From: Deltaproteobacteria bacterium
Lineage (GTDB): Bacteria > Desulfobacterota > Binatia > UBA9968
Length of the DNA stretch: 6,490 bases
Reading direction: 5' to 3'
NCBI GenBank assembly: GCA_016184235.1
Contig: JACPDC010000383.1
Span: 1 to 6,490, forward strand
A model generated the notes under the pieces. The model did not search any database, had not been told where the DNA came from, and saw nothing but the letters and a program-made list of their open reading frames with translations. Positions 1 to 5,474 of this stretch are shown here, piece after piece. Every line of letters starts with the position of its first letter. Positions within the stretch are counted from its first letter, which is position 1. The position numbers and the translations under genes are program-made.

Positions 1-2
1 GG

Positions 3-305
3 GCTAAGCATTACATTATCGGGTACTATCAGACCTTCGAACGGCTCACTCGAATGGAGGAACTTATCTATGAGATCCATGATCTTGATCCAACCTCCCA
101 GGGTGCCCGCTATCCATACGTATAACGGAAGGATAAAACCAAGGAAAAAAGCTTCTCTGATGCACCAGGTTTTCTGAGTCTCGATGTTCTCAGGGACGAA
201 ATTCGAGAGCTAGGTGAGCTATTGAGTGATGTTACAAACTATTTGGCCGTTTCCCAAGATCTTGAAGCTGAGGGGCGTTCCATTTACCGATATGAATCTT
301 ATTAG
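3..305 (+). pseudogene. 3' end of an unrecognised gene with an internal ochre stop
   Basis: One reading frame runs in from the left edge for 40 codons, meets TAA at 123-125, and continues in the same frame for 59 more codons to TAG at 303-305. Both halves look like real protein. The first contains FERLTRMEELIYEIHDLDP followed by SQGARYPYV. The second is a charged, heptad-like helical stretch (LRDEIRELGELLSDV) ending in EGRSIYRYESY. A DP-x(5)-RYP pattern after a helix recalls uncharacterised HEPN-like proteins, but that is only a resemblance and I assign no function. The start is outside the window. The simplest reading is a nonsense mutation, or a base error, in an otherwise intact frame. The bases look less GC-rich than the cluster starting at 1818, as expected for accessory DNA. 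From 306 to 439 I see no gene. Confidence 0.5.
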
Positions 306-332
306 CGCTAAATCTCCGGGAAAAACTCAGTG

Positions 333-352
333 AATAGCCATGCTATTTTTTT
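333..352 (+). terminator. possible weak intrinsic terminator
   Basis: AATAGC (333-338) pairs with GCTATT (342-347) around a 3-base loop, and the T run continues to 352. It lies about 28 bases after the stop of the broken gene at 303-305, where a terminator would be expected. The stem has only two G-C pairs and the loop is tight, so it may be weak or fortuitous. Confidence 0.35.
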
Positions 353-439
353 GTTCCCAATGGGTTGACGTATCACAAGCGCTCTCCGTCGTTTTGGGTA
401 CATGGCTACTCGCCTTTGGATTAAAATCTAAAGCGTTAA

Positions 440-463
440 GGGGTCAGTCCTTTACTTTATAGT
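440..463. repeat. left inverted repeat of the RAYT element
   Basis: The 24 bases starting GGGGTCAGTCCTTTA match the reverse complement of 1429-1452 with a single mismatch (C at 454, where the right copy predicts G). It lies 23 bases upstream of the transposase start, so the element's promoter or leader overlaps its own end. Confidence 0.8.
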
Positions 464-486
464 CCCGGGTACGCTATGTTCCGCGC

Positions 487-1416
487 ATGGCGCGTCCTCT
501 TCGACTGGAATTTCCCGGTGCCCTCTACCATTTAACCTCGCGGGGTAATCGGCAGGAGAGCATTTTCCTAGATGACGCTGATACGCGCAGTTTTCTCGAC
601 CTGCTTGGAAAGGAAGTGAAACAGCAGGGATGGATTTGTTATGCGTACTGTCTGATGGAGAACCATTACCATCTGGTGATGGAGACCCCTGAGCCCAACC
701 TGGTGCGCGGCATGCGACGGCTCAACGGAGTCTACACCCAAGCCTTTAACCGCCGGCACAAGGAAGTCGGTCATGTTTTTCAGGGGCGCTACAAGGCCAT
801 AGTGGTGGACAGGGAAAACTACCTCCTGGAACTATGCCGTTATGTCGTGCTGAACCCAGTTCGGGCGAAGGTGGTTCAAAGGCCAGAGGGCTGGAAGTGG
901 TCGAGCTATCGGGCAACGGTGGGAAAGATTGCGGCGCCGAAATGGTTGGCGGTGGAAAAGGTGGTGAGCCTTTTTTCGGGCAAGCAAGCAAACTACCGCA
1001 AGTTTGTAGCTGAGGGAATTGCCAAGCCGTCGGTTTGGAAAGGTCTTAAGGGACAGATTTATTTGGGGGGCGAGGGTTTTTTAAGACGCATGCAAAACCT
1101 GGTTGAGGGAAAGGCGGTGCAGGGGATTGCACGGGCACAGACCAAGCCGCTATGTCCTGGCGTGGACGAAATTGTTGCCACGGTCCGGCGAGCTTATGAT
1201 GTTCCAGCGTCGCGGGTGCTCGATAGGAGCCACGTGGAGGCGTATTGGTTGGCGGTCTATTTAATGCGCCGGGTAGGGAATCTTTCGCTCCAGGAGGTTG
1301 CCGGGCGTGTTGGGGTGTCGGCTGCAAGGATCTCACAGATCCAAACCAAGATTGAGCAGGGGCAGACAAGTACAAAGATGGCGCTGATGTTAAGGCGATA
1401 TAAACTAAAGGACTGA
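487..1416 (+). CDS. REP-associated tyrosine transposase (RAYT, Y1_Tnp family)
   Basis: This 309-residue protein has the RAYT N-terminus (MARPLRLEFPGALYHLTSRG, then NR) and the HUH-type metal-binding motif H60-Y61-H62 in YCLMENHYHLV. The block GRYKA (100-104) to YLLELCRYVVLNPVRA (112-127) should carry the catalytic tyrosine, Y112 or Y119. Residues from about 225 to 295 (ARISQIQTKIE at the end) form a predicted helix-turn-helix. It resembles the DnaA C-terminal DNA-binding fold fused to one RAYT subgroup. Such enzymes nick single-stranded DNA at palindromic REP-like ends. The start at 487 matches the family's usual N-terminus, although no good Shine-Dalgarno precedes it. The last codons, YKLKD and stop, lie inside the right-end repeat. 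The motifs are intact, so it may be active. Confidence 0.92.
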   Translation: MARPLRLEFPGALYHLTSRGNRQESIFLDDADTRSFLDLLGKEVKQQGWICYAYCLMENHYHLVMETPEPNLVRGMRRLNGVYTQAFNRRHKEVGHVFQGRYKAIVVDRENYLLELCRYVVLNPVRAKVVQRPEGWKWSSYRATVGKIAAPKWLAVEKVVSLFSGKQANYRKFVAEGIAKPSVWKGLKGQIYLGGEGFLRRMQNLVEGKAVQGIARAQTKPLCPGVDEIVATVRRAYDVPASRVLDRSHVEAYWLAVYLMRRVGNLSLQEVAGRVGVSAARISQIQTKIEQGQTSTKMALMLRRYKLKD

Positions 1417-1464
1417 CCCCACTACGTTACTATAAACTAAAGGACTGACCCCACTACGTTACTA
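1399..1464. repeat. tandem duplication of the RAYT right end (period 32)
   Basis: Bases 1399-1430 are repeated exactly at 1431-1462, and the match continues two bases further. Each copy contains TAAAGGACTGACCCC, the inverted partner of the left end at 440. The first copy encodes the last five residues and the stop of the transposase, and the second re-creates the same codons after the stop. The trailing part, ACTACGTTAC, belongs to the repeat unit but not to the inverted repeat. Confidence 0.9.
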
Positions 1465-1768
1465 CGATCGGAATGTCTTCCGGCAAGCCCCAATCAACCC
1501 CTGCATGAGAAAGCCAAGGGGAGTATTCACTCCTCAATGTCCCGGAACGATTGTAGCGATCGGCAAAACCGGAAGTTATCCCGGGACAATTGGCATCTTC
1601 CGGCATTTCCGGGCGCAATCCAGTTTCAAAAATACCGGCAGCTATATACTGTTCCTTGGTTTCCATTGCGCTCGCCTGGGATGCCGCCAGCAAGACACAT
1701 GCAGCTGCGGCCGCCAATAATATTCCAGGTTTGACGGTAACTCTCATGTGCGTATCATATCTCGACAT
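1454..1768 (-). pseudogene. 5' fragment of a secreted M23-type metallopeptidase, truncated by the RAYT element
   Basis: Read on the minus strand, the frame opens with MSRYDTHMRVTVKPG, where the second Met (1747) may be the true start. A hydrophobic alanine/leucine segment follows, with an ASA signal-peptidase I site at about residues 32-34. The mature part contains GFADRYN (68-73) and HAGVDWGLPEDIPIV (88-102). H88-x3-D92 is the HxxxD zinc-ligand motif of M23 (LytM/lysostaphin-like) endopeptidases, which cleave peptidoglycan cross-links. The family then needs about 80 more residues with an HxH motif. Here the frame instead enters the RAYT right end at about 1463 and stops at 1454-1456. I found no remainder beyond the left end at 440. 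It is divergent from the SDR gene, with 49 bases between the two starts. Confidence 0.65.
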
Positions 1769-1817
1769 GCCCGGAAGACAAGTGCTAGAAAGGGGCTAGG
1801 GATAGAGGGGGAGTACT

Positions 1818-2540
1818 GTGGGGAAGCTGGACGGCAAGGTGGCGCTGATCACGGGCGGGAGCCGGGGCATCGGCAAGGCGATCGCCATGGCCTACGCGCG
1901 CGAGGGGGCGAAGGTCTTCATCTGCGCGCGCAAGAGAGGGGTCTTGCGGAAGGCCGCCGAGGAGATCCGCGCCGCGGGCGGGGAGGTCCGCTGGTACGCC
2001 GCGGACATCTCCAAGGCCACTGCGGTGAGGCGTCTTGTCCGGCAGGTGTGCCGCGCGTACGGAACCATTCATATTCTGGTGAACAACGCCAGCATGCTCG
2101 GGCCGCGCGAGCCGGTTATCAATTATCCAGTGCCCGCCTGGGAAAAGGTGATCAAGGCCAATCTCACGGCGGTGTTTTTCGTCACCAAGGAGGTGCTTGG
2201 CGTGATGGCGCGGCAAAAAGAGGGGGCGATCATCAATCTCTCCTCCGGCGTCGGCCGGATCGGCAAGGCGCGGTGGGGCGCGTATGCCGCCGCCAAGTTC
2301 GGCGTGGAGGGGTTGACGCAGGTGGTCGCGGAAGAGGTCAAAGAGTGGAACATACGGGTAAACGCGGTGAACCCCGGCGGCACGAGAACGGAGATGCGCG
2401 CCGAGGCCTATCCCGACGAAGAGCCGATGACCTTGCCTACGCCTGAAGAGATCGCGCCGATCTTCGTCTATCTGGCGAGCGATGAATCCCGCGCGGTCAC
2501 GGGAAAATCGTTCGACGCGCGTGACTGGAGCAAAATTTAA
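1818..2540 (+). CDS. SDR family NAD(P)-dependent oxidoreductase
   Basis: This 240-residue classical short-chain dehydrogenase has the length usual for the family. The Rossmann nucleotide-binding motif TGGSRGIG spans 12-19, the adenine-side Asp is D63 (AADIS), and NNAS spans 89-92. The catalytic tetrad is complete: N115, S143 in INLSS, and Y156-x3-K160 in AYAAAK. NPGG (185-188) follows strand 6. R38 and K39 after strand 2 (ICARKR) hint at NADPH preference, which is inferred. The substrate cannot be read from sequence. FabG-like 3-oxoacyl reductases and many alcohol or sugar dehydrogenases look alike. The GTG start follows a purine-rich GAGGGGGAG at 1805-1813, five bases away. It is probably a single-gene unit, since a promoter-like sequence follows its stop directly. 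Confidence 0.9.
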   Translation: MGKLDGKVALITGGSRGIGKAIAMAYAREGAKVFICARKRGVLRKAAEEIRAAGGEVRWYAADISKATAVRRLVRQVCRAYGTIHILVNNASMLGPREPVINYPVPAWEKVIKANLTAVFFVTKEVLGVMARQKEGAIINLSSGVGRIGKARWGAYAAAKFGVEGLTQVVAEEVKEWNIRVNAVNPGGTRTEMRAEAYPDEEPMTLPTPEEIAPIFVYLASDESRAVTGKSFDARDWSKI

Positions 2541-2569
2541 TTGACGGCAACGCATAATTCCTATACAAA
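2541..2569 (+). promoter_or_regulatory. possible sigma70-type promoter before the lipoprotein gene
   Basis: TTGACG (2541-2546, five of six consensus bases) and TACAAA (2564-2569, four of six) are separated by 17 bases in an AT-rich gap directly after the SDR stop codon. Transcription would begin about 30 bases upstream of the ATG at 2606 and could serve the lipoprotein gene and the binding-protein genes after it. Confidence 0.45.
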
Positions 2570-2605
2570 TACGGTAATTTACCCCAGCCAAAGGGAGGTA
2601 CGGGA

Positions 2606-2838
2606 ATGAAAAACAATTACTGGATTGCCATCGCGGTGGCGGCTCTGGTTGTGCCCGGCTGCCAGAGGTCGAGAAAGAGCTGAAAGCCGCCCAAGGCCAG
2701 GTTGAGAAGTCCAAGAAGGACTTGGCGGACTTGAAAGGCAATTTGGGAGAGGTAACGAATCAGAAGCTCAATCTCGAAAAAGAGGCGGCCGACCTCAAAG
2801 AATCGCTGGAGAAGGCCACGAAGAGAAAAGGCCGCTAG
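2606..2838 (+). pseudogene. small coiled-coil lipoprotein gene with a one-base frameshift
   Basis: An ATG follows GGGAGG (2593-2598) at a normal distance and encodes MKNNYWIAIAVAALVVPGC, a lipoprotein-type signal with the lipobox cysteine at residue 19. The frame then closes at TGA 2681-2683. In the next frame, from GAG at 2665, 57 codons encode a highly charged, heptad-patterned helix (EVEKELKAAQ, then LADLKGNLGEV, then LEKEAADLKESLEKATKRKGR) ending at TAG 2836. The two halves join naturally if one base is missing around 2663-2666, giving Cys-Gln-Glu-Val and a protein of about 77 residues. Lpp-like small lipoproteins have this architecture, but I recognise no specific family. The frameshift could be real decay or a base error; the helix codons show no further damage. 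Confidence 0.6.
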
Positions 2839-2881
2839 TCGTAAAGAGTAAATCCCGGTTACGAGCGAAAGGTATCCTCCA

Positions 2882-3877
2882 ATGAAGGCATGCCGGCGTG
2901 TTGCTATTCTTGTTGTTTTTCTGCTCCTTAGCGGATCGGCGATCCTCGAGGGGCAAGAACTGAAGAAAATCAAGATCGGCTATCCAGCCATTTCCTACAA
3001 CCAGATTCACATCTGGGTGGCCAAGGATGCCGGGCTCTTCAAAAAGTATGGGTTGGATGCGGAACTGGTATTTTTTAGAGGAGGACAGTTGGCCACCCAG
3101 GCCTTGGTGGCCGGAGATCCGCCGATCGTAAACATCGGCCTGGTCGTGCAGGCCGGCCTGCAGGGCCATGACATGGTGCTGATCGCCTCTTCGGAGAACG
3201 CCTACTATTATTCGGTGGTTTCGCGCCCGGCGGTTTCTAAGATAGAACACCTCAAGGGGAAACGATTGGGCGTGAGCGGCTTCGGTTCGGCGTCGCATAA
3301 CGCCGCGCTCATTTTGCTGCGCAGGTTCAATCTGGAGCCCAACAAGGATGTCGCCGTGGTGGTGGCCGGCGCTACTACGGAGCGCTTGGCCGGGATAGAG
3401 AGCGGCAGGATCGACGCCACCGTCTTGACCCCCTCGGAGATTCCCCGCGCCCGAAAGCAAGGCCTTGCCGAGATCTACAACATGGCCGACTTGGGTCTCG
3501 AGGTCCAGGGAAATGGTTTCGCGACCTCGCGCGCTTTTATTAAGGGCAACCGGGAAACGGTTAGGGCGGCGCTCAAAGCATACGTCGAGGCGATTTATTA
3601 CATTTACCACAACAGGGCTGAAACGAACCGGATTGTCTCCAAGTACCAGCGCACATCCGATCAGGATGTTCTGGACGCGACTTACACCTGGTTCGTTAAA
3701 AATGTCGCCAAGAAGCCCTATCCTACGCTCAAAGGGCTCCAGTTCCTGATTAATGAAATTTCGAGCAGGCTGCCTCAGGCGAAGAGCGCCAAGCCGGAGC
3801 AATTTGTCGACCTGACTTTGCTTCAGGAGCTGGAGAAAGAGGGCTTTTTCGGCGAGATGGGCAAGAGGTATCCATGA
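2882..3877 (+). CDS. ABC-type substrate-binding protein, NMT1/SsuA-like (first of a pair)
   Basis: This 331-residue periplasmic binding protein of the NitT/TauT (NMT1/THI5, SsuA) class has a normal length for the group. Residues 1-24 are a signal peptide: basic MKACRR, a hydrophobic core VAILVVFLLL, then mature QELKKIKIGYPA. Typical features follow: HIWVAKDAGLFKKYGLDAEL (43-62), DPPIVNIG (79-86) and LKGKRLGVSGFGSASH (124-139), which is the linker and second-lobe start. TTERLAGIESGRIDATVLTPSEI (165-187) is the usual site for ligand contacts. Relatives bind taurine, sulfonates, nitrate, bicarbonate or thiamine precursors. The ligand here cannot be told. No permease or ATPase gene lies in the window. 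The start has only a weak ribosome site (AAAGG). Its stop overlaps the next gene's start in ATGA, indicating translational coupling. Confidence 0.88.
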   Translation: MKACRRVAILVVFLLLSGSAILEGQELKKIKIGYPAISYNQIHIWVAKDAGLFKKYGLDAELVFFRGGQLATQALVAGDPPIVNIGLVVQAGLQGHDMVLIASSENAYYYSVVSRPAVSKIEHLKGKRLGVSGFGSASHNAALILLRRFNLEPNKDVAVVVAGATTERLAGIESGRIDATVLTPSEIPRARKQGLAEIYNMADLGLEVQGNGFATSRAFIKGNRETVRAALKAYVEAIYYIYHNRAETNRIVSKYQRTSDQDVLDATYTWFVKNVAKKPYPTLKGLQFLINEISSRLPQAKSAKPEQFVDLTLLQELEKEGFFGEMGKRYP

Positions 3878-4836
3878 TGCGTTGGACGCGAAGGTCTATC
3901 TTCCTTGCCGCCTTTTTGTTTTGCGCCTCTCAGCTTCCAGCCCAGGAAAAGATTACCCTGGCCATTCCGGTTCACGCCCTGAGTCAGCTGCCGGCCTATG
4001 TGGGGGTTCGCTTCGGTCTCTTCCGTGAGGAGGGGCTGGACGTCCAGATCGTGCAGATGAGAACCGCTCTGGTGGGGCCGGCGCTGATTTCCCGGGAGCT
4101 GGATTACGGGACGGCGGCGGACACCATGCTGCGCGCGGCCACCACCGGGCTGCCCGTCAAGGTCATCGCCTTCGGCGGCATCCGGCCGGCTTTATCTCTG
4201 AATGTCCGCCCGGAGATCAAGACTCCCATGGATCTCAAGGGCAAGAACATCGCGGTTTCCTCGAAGGGAAGCACCACGGACATCGTCGCGCGGGAGATCG
4301 CGCGCCACTTCGGTCTGAATCCGGATCGGGATATCATTACCATGCCCCTGGGCAGCCAGACCAACAATCTTGCCGGGCTCCGCAGTAACGCCGTGCAGGG
4401 GGCGGTGTTTACGCCTCCCTATGATGTCATCGGCGAAAGGGAAGGTTTCCGAGTGCTGGCCTGGGCCGGGGACGTGGTCAAGGAACAGCTCCAGGCGGGA
4501 CTCGCTACCTCGGACGACAAGATCCGCGCCAACCCGGCTCAGGTGAAGCGGATGGTGCGGGGATTCGTGAAGAGCCTGGTCTACCTGCGCAAAGAAAAGA
4601 GCCGGGTGGTGAGTCTGATCTCCAAGGAGTGGAAGATCGATCCGGATATCGCCGACAAGAGCTACGATGTGATGGTGAAGACCCTGAGTGCGGACGGCTC
4701 CGCCAGTGACCGCGCGGTGGAGAACGTGATCCAGCAGACGCTCAAGGCGACCAAGAGCCAGAAAGAGGTCCCTCACTCCCAGGTGGTCCAGTTGGGTTTT
4801 CTCCAGGAGGCGCAGAAAGAATTGCGCTTGCGATAA
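3874..4836 (+). CDS. ABC-type substrate-binding protein, NMT1/SsuA-like (second of a pair)
   Basis: This 320-residue protein is a second periplasmic binding protein of the same class. Its signal peptide is MMRWTRRSIFLAAFLFCAS with probable cleavage after LPA (21-23), leaving QEKITLAIP. Class features are ALSQLPAYVGVRFGLFREEG (35-54), LDVQIVQMR, DYGTAADTML (77-86), MDLKGKNIAVSSKGSTTD (119-136) and NLAGLRSNAVQGAVFTPP. It is clearly related to the preceding gene in layout but well diverged in sequence, so the pair is an old duplication or two different receptors. Start codons at 3874 and 3877 are both possible; the first overlaps the upstream stop as ATGA, after AAGAGG. It is followed 39 bases later by the selenocysteine-type peroxiredoxin gene, probably in the same transcript. 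Confidence 0.88.
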   Translation: MMRWTRRSIFLAAFLFCASQLPAQEKITLAIPVHALSQLPAYVGVRFGLFREEGLDVQIVQMRTALVGPALISRELDYGTAADTMLRAATTGLPVKVIAFGGIRPALSLNVRPEIKTPMDLKGKNIAVSSKGSTTDIVAREIARHFGLNPDRDIITMPLGSQTNNLAGLRSNAVQGAVFTPPYDVIGEREGFRVLAWAGDVVKEQLQAGLATSDDKIRANPAQVKRMVRGFVKSLVYLRKEKSRVVSLISKEWKIDPDIADKSYDVMVKTLSADGSASDRAVENVIQQTLKATKSQKEVPHSQVVQLGFLQEAQKELRLR

Positions 4837-4863
4837 ACGATCGTTTCTTCCGCTTCCGGGAGA

Positions 4864-4870
4864 GAGGAGG
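4864..4870 (+). promoter_or_regulatory. Shine-Dalgarno deciding the GTG start at 4876
   Basis: GAGGAGG at 4864-4870 lies five bases upstream of the GTG at 4876-4878. The overlapping ATG at 4874 meets TGA immediately (ATG TGA), so GTG is the only sensible start for the peroxiredoxin-like frame. A dedicated strong ribosome site argues that the N-terminal part upstream of the in-frame TGA is really translated. Confidence 0.75.
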
Positions 4871-4875
4871 GGCAT

Positions 4876-5397
4876 GTGAATCAAGTTGTCGGCAAGCGTT
4901 TTCCTGACCTCGAGCTGCCCGACCATAACGGGCAAAAAATCCGGCTTTCCGAAATCGCCGGGAAATTCCCGCTGATCGTCGTCTTCTACCGCGGCTACTG
5001 GTGACCCAAGTGCCAGGTGCAGTTGCGCCTGCTGACCGAGTTTCAAAAAGAGCTGGCGGTCAATTACTGCAAGCTCGCGGTGGTAAGCGTCGATCCGCCC
5101 GAGGTCAACGCTGCCTTCAGGGCCGGATTGGGCGCCGATTTTCCCTTTTTGAGCGATCAGGATCGCGCCGTCGTCAGGCAGCTCGACATGATCGAGACCT
5201 CCAAGTCCCGCGGCGAGACCGCCATCCCTTATGCCTTCTCCTTGATGCCCGACCTCACGGTCCATAACCTGTATTGCGGCTACTGGTACGTGGGGCGGCC
5301 GACGCTGGACGAGCTGCGCCAGGACCTCAGGGCGATGATGAAGAAGGGCCGCGCGGACTTCGACCCGCAGGCGCAAAGCGTACGAAGCGGGTCATAG
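4876..5397 (+). CDS. selenocysteine-containing peroxiredoxin-like (AhpC/TSA, redoxin fold) protein
   Basis: From GTG 4876 a single frame of 173 codons reaches TAG 5395-5397, interrupted only by TGA at codon 43 (5002-5004). The protein starts MNQVVGKRFPDLELPDHNG, the usual AhpC/TSA opening, followed by LSEIAGKFPLIVVFYRGYW, then the TGA, then PKC. Relatives have YRG-x-W-C-P-x-C here, so TGA replaces the peroxidatic or first redox cysteine. Reading it as Sec gives U43-x-x-C46. Homology continues without a break: LAVVSVDPPEV (67-77), DFPFLSDQD (88-96), and a cis-proline candidate P118 in ETAIPYAFSL. Other cysteines are C65 and C134. It would act as a thiol/selenol peroxidase or thioredoxin-fold reductase; no signal peptide is seen, so it is likely cytoplasmic. 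The rival reading is a Cys-to-stop mutation, which the downstream hairpin makes less likely. Confidence 0.82.
5002..5031 (+). promoter_or_regulatory. recoded UGA and candidate bacterial SECIS hairpin
   Basis: TGA (5002-5004) is followed by a hairpin in the coding sequence. CAGGTGC (5014-5020) pairs along its full length with GCGCCTG (5025-5031), giving six Watson-Crick pairs and one G-U pair, closed by the 4-base loop AGTT (5021-5024). Known bacterial SECIS elements sit just downstream of UGA and carry a G among the first two loop bases for SelB binding. Here the second loop base is G5022, and 16 bases lie between the UGA and the loop. No lower stem is clear: 5013 and 5032 do not pair. Confidence 0.7.
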
Positions 5398-5458
5398 GGC
5401 AAGGAAAATGCGGTTCCATCGTCTAATAGGTTTAGATTGGGGCGTAATCAAGAATAGA

Positions 5459-5468
5459 AAGGAGGTGA
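5459..5468 (+). promoter_or_regulatory. perfect 10-base Shine-Dalgarno before the small secreted protein
   Basis: AAGGAGGTGA is fully complementary to the 16S rRNA 3' tail and lies six bases from the ATG at 5475. This predicts strong translation. The gap 5398-5458 shows no convincing promoter. Confidence 0.85.
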
Positions 5469-5474
5469 AAACCG

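Larger units (their letters stand above)
440..1462 (+). mobile_element. RAYT (IS200-like) element with inverted-repeat ends
   Basis: A single transposase gene (487-1416) is enclosed by inverted repeats. The left end begins GGGGTCAGTCCTTTA at 440 and continues to 463. Its reverse complement occurs at 1429-1452 with 23 of 24 bases matching, and again at 1399-1420. I place the right boundary at 1462, the end of the second tandem repeat copy, because the truncated peptidase frame begins within a few bases of it. RAYT genes are usually domesticated single-copy relatives of IS200/IS605 transposases that process REP-type palindromes. That the flanking repeats are the recognised ends here is inferred from their symmetry. 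No target-site duplication is evident. Confidence 0.65.

Noticed and set aside
123..125. TAA within the left-edge frame as a recoded codon
   Set aside because: TAA is not used for selenocysteine or pyrrolysine, and the TGA reading in the peroxiredoxin gene shows no general code change. A mutation or base error is simpler.
328..438. Remainder of the M23 peptidase to the left of the element, on the minus strand
   Set aside because: One short open frame exists, but it has no HxH motif or glycine-rich M23 pattern and ends after about 35 codons.
1399..1464. The 32-base tandem repeat as the start of a CRISPR array
   Set aside because: There are only two copies with no spacer between them, and the unit is the inverted partner of the left end at 440.
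2681..2683. In-frame TGA of the small lipoprotein as a second selenocysteine codon
   Set aside because: Reading through gives a frame that soon meets more stops and has no protein character, while the -1 frame carries the obvious coiled coil.
2660..2683. Programmed -1 frameshifting in the lipoprotein gene
   Set aside because: The overlap between frames has no classical slippery heptamer; the closest is GAGAAAG. A lost base explains the pattern more simply.
1785..5376. Long minus-strand open frames (for example 4192-5376, 2795-3802 and 1785-2741)
   Set aside because: They lie opposite genes with clear family motifs, their translations are rich in Arg, His and Pro with no recognisable domain, and they arise from GC-rich codon use on the other strand.
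5017..5397. Short 126-codon protein starting at 5017 as the true gene
   Set aside because: It would begin inside the thioredoxin-fold helix, lose the active site and have no ribosome site, whereas the frame from 4876 has all three.
5416..5440. Imperfect hairpin between the selenoprotein stop and the small secreted gene
   Set aside because: It has only five plus three pairs around an internal loop and no T tract, so it is neither a terminator nor a convincing RNA element.
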